A DNA stretch of 64,000 nt from Gonocerus acuteangulatus (lineage: Eukaryota > Arthropoda > Insecta > Hemiptera > Coreidae): NCBI GenBank assembly GCA_946811695.1, contig OX328123.1, positions 117,265,746 through 117,329,745 on the forward strand. Reading direction: 5' to 3'. This document shows positions 50,178-63,650 of this stretch, in pieces. The notes below the pieces were generated by a model, which was not told where the DNA came from, did no database searches, and saw only the letters and a program-made list of their open reading frames with translations. The stretch's first letter is position 1. Each line of letters opens with the position of its first letter. Made by a program: the position numbers and the translations under genes.

Positions 50178-51111
50178 ATTAAATATTTAGAATTATTAGA
50201 ATAAGAAATTGTTATTTTAAAATTATTTATGCGTCCAGAGGTAAATTTATAATGTTTTAAGAATTGAAAATTTATTTTTATTAAGAATTCAAAGTTTTTT
50301 TTTGTTTTGTGTCTTAGCACTTTCCTCTGATGAAAAGTATTTATTTTAAATTATGTTGAAGTCATAGCTGTACATGATGTCAGTTAATGTTTTTGAGCAA
50401 AAAGATTTGTTTTTGTTTGTTTTGTTTTTTGGGGGGGGGAGGAAGGTGGGTGGGTAGAGGGGGTGGAAGATAAAACATATACGTTTAATAATTTATATAG
50501 GAATTATGAAATGGTGCCTTTTCACAATTGTGATTTAGTTTTTACGTTTTTCTCGGAACAGAAGCAAAAACGAGATATATGCCAAAGGAATCTTTTTCTT
50601 TATTTTTTCATCTTGCATCGATAATAGATGGATTTCATTTCATTTTCTAAAAAATTTCAATATTTTGAAGGACCAACAGGATACCAAGGTACCTTTAATT
50701 AAGGTCCTATTTAAAATAAATATGATCCCATTGAGATCCCAGCTTGAAATTTACACAAAAATGGGATAAAATATAAAATTTTTGAACATTTTTAAACATA
50801 GGTTTTAAGAGAAATATAAATTTTAAATTTTGAAAAATTGCCTAAAAAATTCAATTATTATAAATACTCAATTATTATCAATTAAATTAATTGCTAACTA
50901 ACGTGTATATAAATTTCCATTTGTATATTTCGATAAAAATTTGTAAAGTGAGATTAGATGTATATATGTAATTTTTGTTCTGAGCGAGTCGCCTTAGTTA
51001 CGGTCGCTCATAAATAAATAAATAAATATTATAAATACGTCATGATATATATCATTTTAATCAGTATTTAATACACTAAAGAATGCTTTTTAACACACCA
51101 CCTTTCTAGCT

Positions 51112-51214
<103 letters not shown>

Positions 51215-51419
51215 GCTATGGTCAATTTTATGATCAAGTGTCTGTCAAAAAATATGCATTTTTAAAAAATTTAGTTTCATAATTCGAAAACTAGTGAAGA
51301 TAAATTTCTAAAAAGTGGGATTTCTAATTATTGTATGAGGTACTATTGATGAGCCAAATTTTAAAAAAATCAAAAAATGTGAGGGGAGAAACTTTGGATC
51401 TCTCGATATTGAATAACCC

Positions 51420-52033
51420 AGATCTGTTATTTTTAGCAGTAAATTTCCAAACTGTAGACTGTAAATAACAAATACAAAAGCGCATAGAATAAAGAACTTA
51501 CTCTTGAACTGATAACTGTTGAGTGTTATGTATAACAAAATTAATAAAACACAAATACTCGACCATCAATATAATAATTATTAATAATAATTAAAAAAAT
51601 ATAATGAACAAATGTAGGGTACCTCCGATTCATTTCAAATTATAAAAATGAAATGAATATAAAGTACATTAAAACGATCAAAACGTAATCTACTACAGAA
51701 AAATAATATCTATAAACAGCGGGCATTAAAAACACACAATTATTGCACATGTTGGTTAAAAATAAACATTTAAGAAAGCTATTCTTCACAAATTACAAAA
51801 AAAACATCATTAATTAAACGTTATTTCCATTTTGATAGATGAATATGGTACTGTTATAACCTAAGGAATTTATGTACTTATATAAATAAATATAGGAAAT
51901 TGGAATGTGGTAACCACCATTTTCTGTAAATACCGTGCCATAGAAATTCTTTATTTATTTATATTGAATAAAGAGCTTGCGAAAGAAGCGATTCGCTCTT
52001 TTTTATATGTTGGCGGTAGAAACCACTCACAAA

Positions 52034-52092
<59 letters not shown>

Positions 52093-52225
52093 ATAGACAT
52101 AGACATATATATTAGAAAAATTGTCCTCGAAAAACGCCTGGAAATTTAAGGTTTTGAAATAATGTGTCCATTACCTTACTTCACGTTAAGTCATACATGT
52201 TATTATAATTTCTACAATGTGTGTA
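51420..52225. other. AT-rich sequence with (TA)n at 52039-52090
   Basis: No recognised coding or repeat end apart from the microsatellite. Confidence 0.4.
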
Positions 52226-52227
52226 TT

Positions 52228-53175
52228 CTAAATGTGATTGTAGATGTTTGTATCTTTGAGGTGGGTGATTATTGTGTTTATGTGTGGACTGTCATCTGTC
52301 AAGAGTTCAGTCATGTCGTATGGCAGGTTTAATCTGTCTCGGTCTTTGCAGTCATTAAGTGGCGATGTGTTAGTAACGAATGCCCTATCCGCAATCGAGT
52401 AAGGACAACCTCGTCTCTTCTGTTCAATCGGTTGCTCGAGGGCCAAACAAAACGGTATTCTTGATTTCCCTTAGTTTATTGTTTGTCATGTTCGTCCACG
52501 TTTGCCATTCATTTTGTAATTAAGTTTTTATGTTAATGTGTAAGTCCTGTACCGTTAATTCTTGCACGTGAACTGTACATTTTTCTGTAATTAGTTTAGC
52601 ATATTTGTCAGCTTCTGTGTTCCCTGAGATGTCCATGTGTCCGGGTATCCACAGAAGCTCTACTTGTATGTTGTAAGTTTGTAAGTTGTGTATTTCTTGA
52701 AAAATCTCTGTCAGTAGTGTGTGTGTGTCTCGTATGCGTTGGTGAGGGAGAGTAGAGTACTTAGTGAATCGGAACATATAATAATTGTCTTATTTGGAAT
52801 TATTGTGATATTTTTCAGTGCCAAAAGTATTCCCTGCAATTCTGCTGAAAAAACGGTTGATTTATTGTTTATTTTAATGCCAAATTTAGAATTTCCCGTT
52901 ATAGCTGCTGATCCAGTGCCTTCTCTAGATTTCGATCCGTCTGTAAATGCTAGGAGTGCATCTCGATACAACGATAGAATATAGTTAAACTAATTTTTGT
53001 ATAAATTTTTAGAAAGAGGGCTGTTTTTATTGACTTTTGATAATATTAAGTTAATTTCTAAGTTATTTATTCTCCCCGGTAAGTAAGTCTGCGGGTGTCG
53101 TGAGTACGTAGGGATGGTCAGTAGGTCTGTGTTTGCTGAGTAGTCAAGTATCGTGTTAAACAATAGCAGTTTCAA
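52228..53175 (-). pseudogene. I-like LINE relic: RNase H and C-terminus
   Basis: On the minus strand: PTYSRHPQTYLPGR upstream of RNase H, then LAFTDGSKSREGTGSAAI near 52945, VFSAELQGILLALKN near 52850, ICSDSLSTLLSLTNAYETH near 52770, and after a frameshift LLWIPGHMDISGNTEADKYA near 52640. All RNase H acidic positions (D, E, D, and the GNxxAD block) are visible, but in two frames. The region up to the zinc motif is largely deleted; the end (DRDRLNLPYDMTELLTDD ... NIYNHI) is intact to the stop at 52228. Stops and at least two frameshifts make it dead. Confidence 0.88.
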
Positions 53176-53435
53176 CAGTTATCAAATAATAGCACTACTT
53201 CCCATCACTGCTGCCGAGGAAACTTACATATCGGCAGTCCAAATAGATTTATAGACAGTAACACACAAACTCATAAACACACACATACGCGCACACCATA
53301 TATGTACATCTTGTTGTAATTGTCGACTTTACCCCAACCGGTTACAAGCCTATTGATCTCTTTTCAATTGTTATTTTATTTAAATCTCTTTGCTAATCAC
53401 ATAAAAAATGTTAAGTCTATAATCGGCTAAGATCC

Positions 53436-54026
53436 GTTACTTCTGGACTGGACAATGGATACCCACAGCTTGGCCAATAAAAAATTAATAATCTTTAATT
53501 TCTTCACACAAGGTATTTGAAAGTAACAAAACTACATTCCACATTTTTTTGACAAAAGGTAGCCAATCGTTCCATTTATCCCTCAATAAACCTCCACTTC
53601 ATTTGCATGGATTTAATGTTTACTAAATGTAGACGTTTTTTTTGTAAGTATTGAATCTGCCGTCCATTAGGGGGCTGAGGAAAAAATTCGTGAAAAAACA
53701 CTAATTCATTGATAAAAACAGAATTGCGTTATTCGACGTCCGGAAAGTATCTTTTAATAATGGTTTTGGTGAATTAAATTGCTGGTTTTTGAAAGATAAT
53801 TTTGTCTTTTTTATGATGACATAATTAGAATTTAATTATCTTGAATATTTTTTGAGACATCCTTTCTTATTCATTAAAAAACGTGACTACGTTTAAAAAA
53901 TAGAAAATTGGACGTAGCTCCCTTTCCTTTCGGAATCGGACCATACTTCAAATGAACTTTTTTCTTGGAAGTTACGTCTAGAATCACCTCCTAGAGCTTC
54001 GCTACTTAGACCAGAATCACCCTTTA
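53436..54026 (-). repeat. CAGGG-end repeat, family C, copy 3 (full length)
   Basis: Reverse complement of the 16269-16846 unit: starts CTGGACTGGACAATGGATAC, passes GGTAGCCAATCGTTCC and CCTCCACTTCATTTGC, and ends CTTAGACCAGAATCACCCTT next to TA-rich sequence. About 590 bp. Confidence 0.75.
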
Positions 54027-54029
54027 TAT

Positions 54030-55375
54030 ATATTTATACAATTATACTGATATATATATACATCCTTTTACACTTATTCATATACTCCCTATTATACAAT
54101 TGGTTTTATACTTATACATCAAATTACACAATTATCGAGTTATTACAGTATTATCGAAATAGTATATTTACATGAGAGCGATGCGAGCTCCGAAATACCC
54201 CCAACCGTCTGTTATCAAATAGGCAAGTATTTGTAAAAAAAAAAAATAATAGGATATAACAAGAATCTGATCTAATAGCTTCAGGACCATGTATATATTT
54301 TAAATACGCAATTTTTTAAATTTATTTCTCTATATTTTATAATAGTGAATGTATTTATTGTATGTGTGGGTTCGTTCTTGTTGTCTGACAGCATTTATTA
54401 GGTGCGATTGAGTGAGAGTGTGTGTTGAGAGTGATTGTGTGCAATTTAAAATTTCTATCTAGGTATAAGGTTAGATCCAGTATATTTAGAAACGAACTTA
54501 CACATTATTTACCTAGAATCTTTAGAGGTTAGAATTAGTTTCAAGTGTATTGTTCCATATCTTAAAACTGTAACAATTTTTAATAGTGCTAATCACCCTA
54601 GTAGTCAGAGCACCTACAAAATTCAAAATTATAACTAGAAAATATAAATATCATAAAGAACAGACTAATTTCATATTAATACATTTCTGTAATTAATTAG
54701 CATCAGAAAAATAATTTATTTATTTTCAAGAAAATGAAGCATTATAGCAACATTATTTGAGCCTTTTCAGAGTCAGCCTCCGATGTGGGTATTGTCAAAA
54801 CTGTGAAATCTAAGATTATTCAGTAACCAAATAACAGTCTTTAACTTTTGAGGATTATTCTTCTATATGATCTCGTTGGAAAATAACCATGATTACCATT
54901 TTATTCCAGTAAGGAGACAAAAAGCGTCCAGTTCTACGCCATGACAGAAGGGAGGGAATATCTGGGAGGTAACAGAAATGTCTCATTTCATAATTTTTTT
55001 AATTGCTTTATAATATCAATGCGCCAAATTATCATAAATTATTCATTTTTAGCCAGTTAAGCATGGGACCTATTCAAGTTTCCGGATATTTGGAACAATT
55101 GGGGCGCCTGTGACTTTATCCGATCGCAGTAATTTTTTTAGTATTATGTTTTAATTCCACGCAAAAATTTAGATAATAAAATGAAGAACATAAAAAACAT
55201 TTATTAAAGCTACAAAAACATTAATAATAGCTAAATGTTCTTACTAACTAGGTGGTGAAAACATTTTTATAGAATTCAAGGTATTTTTTAAAGAAGGTAG
55301 AAGTCTAAACCTCTAAACGACCCTGTTTGACAGCTTTCCGAACAAATTTTCTTTTTGAGTATTCAATTAAAATAT
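54030..55375. other. AT-rich sequence without recognised features
   Basis: No frame over 60 codons and no recognised repeat end. Confidence 0.4.
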
Positions 55376-55379
55376 CTTC

Positions 55380-55662
55380 CACCAGTTTGTAATTTATCTT
55401 GATTGAGATATTTAAATTTTGGTTTCAAGTGCAGCTAAAGAAGTATTCGAAAAAAAAAATTATTAATAGACATGAAAAGTTTTGGGATTTTCGTATATTT
55501 CCTTAAATATCTGAAAAACAGTTAGAAAATCGTGATAGGTGGAATGAGACCATTCAAAAGCCTACTAAATTCCCTACGAAAAAGAATCTGAGGAATTTTC
55601 GATAGGGCGATGTCAATCGGTGAAATGCTTAAAACGTGTAGTCTTTAACTCACTTTTTAATT

Positions 55663-55696
<34 letters not shown>

Positions 55697-55984
55697 GTAT
55701 TTAATAGTGAAATGAGTATTTTAGTAAAACAAGGGAAGAAAATGAGAAAATATTAGTAATTGTGTTTTCCTAGTCCGTTGAGCAGTCGGGGACTCATTTC
55801 GGCTTAGGATACAGTCAGTTTCCTGTTGTCGCCTCTTAAATCTTCCTTCTCTTTGAGATTTGACTTTATATTTTTCAAAAGAGATCACAACATATCAATA
55901 ACTGCCTGTGTTCCTGTACTAATAGCCCTGGAGATATGAACGGAAATGCGCGAATATGACGCAGTTCCTGTGAGTCGGACTTAA
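55380..55984 (-). mobile_element. Family A copy, hairpin end missing
   Basis: Contains GATATTTAAATTTTGGTTTCAAG, CTACTAAATTCCCTACGAAAAAG, CTTCTCTTTGAGATTTGACTT-type blocks and ends GAACGGAAATGCGCGAATATGAC ... GTGAGTCGGACTTAACC in total. It ends only about 65 bases upstream of the zinc-finger exon. Confidence 0.6.
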
Positions 55985-56048
55985 CCTATTATTGTACTTT
56001 ACATCAATGCTGAATATTGCCAACAGGGAACGAAAATGAGAATATAAA

Positions 56049-56282
56049 ATGTTACTAGAAGTTCTGGACACTCGGCCCGTGATGGAGATGGAACTAGTCC
56101 CTTGCAAGCACTGCAACCGAACCTTCATACCAAGTAGGATTGCGTTCCATGAGAAGGTTTGCATCGACAGCCCGGATCGGAGGAAAATCCAACCCTACGA
56201 TTCAGTCGCCCACAGGTGGAAAGGTACAGACAATGAGCCTGCAATACCATGGCTCAAGAGTCCGAATTTCGCTCGCCCTCCG
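56049..56282 (+). CDS. C2HC zinc-finger protein, first visible exon
   Basis: The frame carries CKHCNRTFIPSRIAFHEKVC, a CX2CX11HX3C finger of the zf-C2HC_2 type found in ZC2HC1 and ZNF474-like proteins, followed by DSPDRRKIQPYDSVAHRWKG and KSPNFARPP. I end the exon at 56282, where CCG is followed by GTAATG, a good donor; this leaves phase 0 and removes the stop that follows at 56292. The start is uncertain: ATG at 56049 or 56082 could initiate, or this could be an internal exon with an acceptor just upstream (AG at 56039-56040 and elsewhere). Molecular function of this family is poorly known; zinc-bound nucleic-acid or protein binding is only inferred. It is GC-richer than its surroundings, as expected of an exon. 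Confidence 0.7.
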
Positions 56283-56389
56283 GTAATGCACTAAGATTCT
56301 TTAATGTTCATAGCCGTATTTATGCACAACTTCAGATCGTGTGGTGGAAACACGCGAAGAATAATTTATCGTCACTGTAATTGATTTTT

Positions 56390-56560
56390 GGAGGCCCGGT
56401 GGCCGTGAGTGCTAAGGTGTAAGCTCTCCGAGCCTAAGGTCTTGGGTTCGATTCCACTAGGGTGATGACTAGAAAAGGGTGGTAACCTATAGATAACCCG
56501 TCCTGAAACTCGTTGTCAATAATAAATGGACGATAAAATTTAAATAAAATAATAATTTAT
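56390..56560 (+). repeat. SINE-3, tRNA-derived, copy 2
   Basis: Head GAGGCCCGGTGGCCGTGAGT and box B CTTGGGTTCGATTCCACTAG, then AGAAAAGGGTGGTAACCTAT and the tail AATAAATGGACGATAAAAT. More of the tRNA head is preserved than in copy 1. The tail words recur at 59345 without a head. Confidence 0.85.
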
Positions 56561-56564
56561 TTCT

Positions 56565-57245
56565 TTACATGATAGTTTTGGCAGGAAATGCCCACTATTT
56601 CATAGCCAAGAAAGCAGTAAAAAGTGGTCTGATCGAATGCACGGCTGGATTCAGGATATTTTAAGAAACTTCATTTATTTGCTGGACACAAAAATTGCAC
56701 CTCTTGCTACAAATTCTGGGACGTTTGGATATTGTAGCCAGAAAAGCCTCGATTATTTTTAGTTACCGAGGAACTAGTGTCGGACTGCGGAAATATCTAG
56801 AGAGAGTCCTGATGTCTGCAAACATCATGTTATGCGTTAAACTCAGTAGAACCGACAAGCTTATGGAATTTACTATATTTAAAAGGTAAGGATTGCTTAT
56901 GAAACTTTTCAGACAGGTATTCGATAATGTCGCCGAGCATGAATTTTCCGAACTAATTTTAAACGCTCCTGTCCCAGGGAAAAACTCTTAGAATATTTTT
57001 TCCGTTCTCCTTACATAAATGTATTTCTTTAAAAAAAAATGATACGGGCTTACAGTCAATTCCTGGTAATTAAAAAAAAAATCCAGTTTTTCCGGCTGCC
57101 GTTTCCAAACGTCCCAGGCTAGGTCAGCAAGGAAAGCGGATCTGTTATTGATTTGGAAACGTTTTTTAAAATATCTTGAATCCAACCGGGTATTCTATCA
57201 CGACCTTTCTCAGTTAGATCTTGGACTATCAGCATTTGCACTGAC
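56565..57245. other. Intronic sequence without recognised features
   Basis: Two short frames (56695-56889 plus, 56988-57185 minus) have no recognised motif. No repeat end found. Confidence 0.35.
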
Positions 57246-57252
57246 AAAACAA

Positions 57253-59158
<1,906 letters not shown>

Positions 59159-59266
59159 CCTTCTCATAATCATACTTCCTTCTCATTATATAAGTGTTAC
59201 CCTTTGTTCCTAATAATTAATTTTAAAAGTGGAAGAATATCGTTTGTGCGTGTGTGTGTGTGTGTG

Positions 59267-59271
<5 letters not shown>

Positions 59272-59338
<67 letters not shown>

Positions 59339-59470
59339 TAAATTCTCAATAATAAATGGACGATAAAAGAGCTTAGGAGGCAAGCAGTCATCCAGTCTTC
59401 AGACTACACTATTTATTAGCTCCGACATGTTTCGTGCAAATTTTCGCACCTCTTCAGGGGCACTTCTATA
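59272..59470 (-). repeat. (TA)n and hammerhead-like repeat fragment
   Basis: A (TA)n tract at 59272-59333 is followed by a headless SINE-3 tail (AATAAATGGACGATAAAA, 59348) and, on the minus strand, CCCCTGAAGAGGTGCG...GCACGAAACATGTCGG (about 59427-59465). This matches the motif in the 12757-13057 hairpin, with CTGAAGA in place of CTGATGA. Confidence 0.5.
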
Positions 59471-59775
59471 ACAATATTTTCCGCCACATAATTCGTTTCA
59501 TTACGTTCGGAACTTCTTGCAGTGTTTTTCTTTTCACAAATATTTAATGACAGGAATGTCGAATCTTCCATTACCCTTGAATAGCTTTCAAATAGATTCT
59601 TTATATTTACAACGATTTCCCAATCGGTTTCCAGAAAAATAAGTTTATATCCAATCATTCCAAAAACAATCTACATCTTTTTTTCTCTTTTATTCGGTAA
59701 CTGTGATTGATATTGCTTGGAAATGGTTTTAATAAATTCCTCGCGTCTAATTTCTTATGTGCTGATTATATACTG

Positions 59776-59832
<57 letters not shown>

Positions 59833-59884
59833 AGAGAGAGAGAGAGTGTGTATGCGCTTGGGAACCGATGTTATTTTCGTGAAT

Positions 59885-60000
59885 TATAGGTCCTAAAGTT
59901 TGAAATTTTTTAGACGACACTTCCGAATTATGTTATGAGGTCAACCTAACAAGGGGGTTTCCTCTCCACGGAAGGAGGGAGGCAACGAGCTAAAAACTGT
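59885..60000 (+). mobile_element. Diverged family A 3'-end fragment
   Basis: AATTTTTTAGACGACACTTCCG and GTCAACCTAACAAGGGGG followed by a weakened hairpin (TTTCCTCTCC...GGAGGGAGGCAAC) and GAGCTAAAA correspond to the family A 3' tip. It follows a (TA)n/(TG)n/(GA)n tract at 59779-59850. Confidence 0.55.
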
Positions 60001-60629
60001 AAAAAAACACAGTAAAAGGAATTTATTAGTATGTATTTGTGTTTTGACCATTTTCCTGATATACTTTGGTATTTATTTCTTAAATAATTGGCTTTCCTTT
60101 AGAAAGGATATAATATATATTGCAATTATAGTCAGACAATAACCTTATTAGTGAACTGCATTATTCTCGCCATGATTAAGGTAATGGATTGTTCGATGTT
60201 AGGATTTGATGTATCAAGGCTTATGATTAATTAATTTACTGTTATACCTAATTAGGAACCCTAACTTCCATTTCCTGTTCAGTTCAAGTTAAGTGGAAAT
60301 CATCGAGAATTATAACATTCTATGAAACTAATTGCTTAAAAGAAAAGAGTTTTAAGCTTTAAATGGCCGTTACAACTTTGTTATTTTTTTATTAGTCTTT
60401 CGTCCATAGCTGATTAAATTCCAACCAGCCAGTAACATACAAGCATAAATATTCCGGGACGTCACGTTTTGTTCTTATCCTGAATTATACATGTTTCATT
60501 CTCCGATATTCAGTACATATTTGTGTAACTCTAGGTACCCAAGGAGGAGAGTTCTTTTGCGGGTCTTTTTACTATTTCTCTTCATCAAATTGAGAAAAAT
60601 TAGGAACAAATATATTGATAATAAATACA
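60001..60629. other. AT-rich intronic sequence without recognised features
   Basis: No frame over 60 codons and no repeat end recognised. Confidence 0.4.
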
Positions 60630-60645
60630 ATTACCAGTAATAGTA

Positions 60646-61018
60646 GGGGCGAGGTTAGCTCAGTGGTAGAGCACTCGACTAATGAACTGGAGGACCAGGT
60701 TCAAAACCCGAGCGCGCACTAAAGATTTTTTCTTCTAGTGCCGCCGTTCGAGGGTTGGATTTGGGGTCCCAGATCGTCCCTAGGCCAACCCAGCCTTTAA
60801 TTAATCTATCAATGGGTACCTAGGTGCTAATGAATCTAGCAGTCGAAGCAGCAAGGGAAAAGTCAGGCGGCCGGAGCATAGTATTGACCACACTATCTCC
60901 CTAGGTTGCCGTATGGTCAAGAATCAGATACCTCTACAGTATCTGCCCCTCTGGGCCCTTGTGGCCTGTTACGGGACTGATTTTCTTTTTTTCTCTTTTT
61001 CTTTTCTTTTTTTTTTTT
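60646..61018 (+). repeat. SINE-1, copy 2, with 16-bp target-site duplication
   Basis: Complete copy from GGGGCGAGGTTAGCTCAGTG to a T-rich tail. It is flanked by ATTACCAGTAATAGTA at 60630-60645 and 61019-61034, a perfect 16-bp duplication showing LINE-type retroposition. Boxes A and B are intact. Confidence 0.92.
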
Positions 61019-61034
61019 ATTACCAGTAATAGTA

Positions 61035-61960
61035 TCACCAAAAACGTGTTTTCCAGCAAAAAATTTATTTTTTTAAAAGGCTTCAAGAGCCCCCTTTAAG
61101 AAGGTCTGTAGTCCTCTAAAGACAGGTACCCAAGGAGGGCCTTCAGGAGCCCGCTTCTGGCTATTTATTTGCAAAAATAAACGCTAATTTATGAAAATTT
61201 AATGGAATCATTTCTCAAGAGAATCCCAACTAGTCCGAGGTTGCACGCAATACAATAATTCGTCTGAATCGGAATGTTTTTATTTTATTCGCACGGATTT
61301 TAGTATTCTGTTTACCTACCTATTTTTTTTGTCCTTAAATGATTGATAAATTATGAACCTTGTTTTCCGTTTATTAATGCCTTAATTATGTTAATCAAAA
61401 TTTAACATACATATGTGACTTTCTATACATATAAATTTGGTTTTATATTAAAGCATCTATAAAAATTGTATTTGATCTAAATAAATTTGATATGAATCTT
61501 TAAAAATAAATGTATAAATATTTAAATATTCCCTTATATTTGGTACTAGCTGTTCCCGCGATTTCGTCCGCGCGGATAGTGACTTAGGGCAGAATGTTTG
61601 GATATATCTTTTGATTTATTGGTGGATTATAAACACTATCTTATGGGTATTTAAAAAAAAATCTACTTTACAGTAATGCTTCTCTATACACGATTTTAGA
61701 CTTATAGCCATGGGGGATCAAGCATACAGGCTGTTAGGATTGCTAAAACGAGACAGAGCTACTAAACTGACCCCTTACGGATTGTTATATGTGTGTATAG
61801 AGTTTCTGACAGATAACAGACATACAGACAAACAGACACAAATTCGAAAAATCAATGTATTGAGTACTATTGCGTCGATAAAGGCCCCCAATATTTTTTC
61901 CACATATATCTTCCATGTACAGACAGCAAACCGTTTGAATTTTATTATGTGTATACATAG
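61035..61960. other. Mostly unrecognised; dispersed-repeat motif at 61548-61590
   Basis: CTAGCTGTTCCCGCGATTTCG followed by TCCGCGCGG closely resembles a phrase that I recall as part of repeats dispersed in many insect genomes; I cannot assign the family. A plus frame at 61710-61964 downstream has no recognised motif. Confidence 0.35.
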
Positions 61961-61964
61961 ATGA

Positions 61965-62180
61965 ATTACGGCTGGTAGTGGAAAGTTGGTAATTTCGGTC
62001 TAGAGTCAACCCTCCTTCCTAATAAACAGATTGTGTTTATTTTAACAGCATGTTTTTCTATTAATATGTCCATAAACGAATACCGAGTTCGTTCAAATAC
62101 TACAATAACACCCCTCCAGATGAACCAATTTTGCTGGTTAACGAACTCGTTCAATCTAGTTTCCTGGCGGTAGCGCAACG
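61965..62180 (+). mobile_element. Family B fragment next to the splice acceptor
   Basis: Contains GAGTCAACCCTCCTTCCTAATAAA, GAATACCGAGTTCGTTCAAAT and TTTTGCTGGTTAACGAACTCG, the reverse complement of the B1 core (5200-5480 region). Both ends are missing. It ends about 25 bases before the predicted acceptor at 62206. Confidence 0.65.
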
Positions 62181-62206
62181 ACTTCTAACAGTCAGTCAAC
62201 TTGCAG

Positions 62207-62428
62207 ATATCACCAGGACCAGGGGCTAGACATCCTCAGGACGATTCATTCCCTTTACCATCAAGCGGAGGATCACTGTCTGGAGAGATACAAGAAGATG
62301 GGACGATGAAGTGTCCCCAATGCAAGAAGGTCATGAGCAGCGTAGATGCAAGAAGACATGTACCCCTATGTTTCACCAAAGCAGCGGGAAGGGCTAAGAT
62401 TAGGGAACTGGATCAAATAGAAGAATAA
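62207..62428 (+). CDS. C2HC zinc-finger protein, terminal exon
   Basis: Begins after the acceptor TCAACTTGCAG, in phase 0, with ISPGPGARHPQDD. It encodes a Ser/Pro/Gly-rich linker and then CPQCKKVMSSVDARRHVPLC, a second CX2CX11HX3C finger with the same spacing as the finger in the upstream exon, then TKAAGRAKIRELDQIEE and a stop. Two matching fingers on the same strand and in compatible phase support one gene. AATAAA overlaps the stop codon (62423-62428) and may not be the functional poly(A) signal. Total visible product about 150 residues; further upstream exons may lie outside the recognised sequence. Confidence 0.72.
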   Translation: MSPGPGARHPQDDSFPLPSSGGSLSGEIQEDGTMKCPQCKKVMSSVDARRHVPLCFTKAAGRAKIRELDQIEE

Positions 62429-62429
62429 A

Positions 62430-62689
62430 CCTTGTGTTCTCCAAATACTGTTTCTATTATTTGAAACTAACACTAAGACTGAAAGCAATAGAGAGTACGT
62501 TTCTTAAAAATTCAAAAACTCGAAAGCCCGTGCGCAATGGAAGAAGACAAACATTTTTGTAGATCTTTCTTAATTTTCATAATGATTTTTGTATACGTAT
62601 ATGTGTTTATAAAACCGTATATATACATACTTTTTAAAAACTTACTGTTTTTGTAAAGGAAATTTTTGTCTATATATGTATTACAGTTT
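62430..62689. other. Downstream of the zinc-finger gene
   Basis: Presumed 3' flank or UTR. No repeat end recognised; a 66-codon minus frame has no motif. Confidence 0.35.
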
Positions 62690-62866
62690 TTGAGGAATTC
62701 TTTCATATTCACTAAAAAAACATGACTACGTTAATAAAACAGAAAATTTGATATACCTGCTTTTCCCTTAGGAATCGGACCGTACTTCAAATGAAAGTTT
62801 TTGTTCGAAATAATCTCCAGCATCACCTTCTAGAGTTTGGCTACTTAGACGTGAATCGCCCTGCAT
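62690..62866 (-). repeat. CAGGG-end repeat, family C, copy 4 (end only)
   Basis: CATGACTACGTTAATAAAAC, GGAATCGGACCGTACTTC and GGCTACTTAGACGTGAATCG, then CCCTGCATG, are the reverse complement of the first 170 bp of copy 1. It abuts (TA)n at 62863-62938. Confidence 0.75.
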
Positions 62867-62869
62867 GTA

Positions 62870-62940
<71 letters not shown>

Positions 62941-63179
62941 AGGGGCAGATACTATAGAGGTATCTGATTCATGGCCCTACGGCACACTAAGGAGAGTGTG
63001 GTCAGTACTATGCTTTGGCCGCCTGATTTTCCTCTTGCCAAGGTATCCATTAATTAATTAATTAAAGGCTGGGTTGGCCTAGGGACGGTCAGGGAGGCCG
63101 AATTCAACCCATTACCGAAGACACTAGAAGAAAAAATCTTTAGTGTTTGCTTGGGAATTGAACTCAGGTCCTCCAGGAT
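62941..63179 (-). repeat. SINE-1, copy 3, head truncated
   Basis: Reverse complement of the SINE-1 body (GGCAGATACTATAGAGGTAT ... GGTTGGCCTAGGGACGG ... GAACTCAGGTCCTCCAGGA). It keeps box B but lacks box A, and lies between two (TA)n tracts (62863-62938 and 63180-63249). Confidence 0.85.
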
Positions 63180-63182
63180 ATA

Positions 63183-63251
<69 letters not shown>

Positions 63252-63266
63252 GTATGTATGTATATA

Positions 63267-63650
63267 TGGACGCCTTTAAATGGAAAGAAACCAAGCGCCA
63301 TTTTTAACGAAATTGAGTTTTTGGTGCTATCTTGTAGAGAATTAGAGAATTTATATAGTAATAAAAAACTGGTTAAAATATAATGTTGTCATTAAAGCAA
63401 GAAAAAATACCAAAAAAAAGTGAAAAGGTGTATCCAGTACGCTGTAATAAACAGAAAGGAATCAAGCACCATTTTTATCAATAACTATAAAATAAAACCC
63501 TATTACCATAACAACAGTTTATTTTAAGGAGAGAAAATGAATGAAACATTTCAGGTAATAAAGGAATTTCAGACCCACAAAAAACTTTAAACCCAATTCC
63601 CGAAAGAATGAACAGATGGCACTTGGTTCCTTTCCGTTTGTAGGCGTCCA
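63267..63650. mobile_element. Nonautonomous TIR element, about 35-bp TIRs
   Basis: Starts TGGACGCCTTTAAATGGAAA and ends TTTCCGTTTGTAGGCGTCCA in inverted register, with GAAACCAAGCGCCAT / ATGGCACTTGGTTCC continuing inward. It lies in TA-rich sequence (TATA on both sides), consistent with TA targeting. An internal partial repeat of the TIR occurs near 63448 (ACAGAAAGGAATCAAGCACC). The 63519-63869 minus frame is a chance frame through it. Confidence 0.75.

Noticed and set aside
61710..61964. 84-codon plus frame in the intron
   Set aside because: No motif recognised and it follows a dispersed-repeat phrase; probably repeat-derived.
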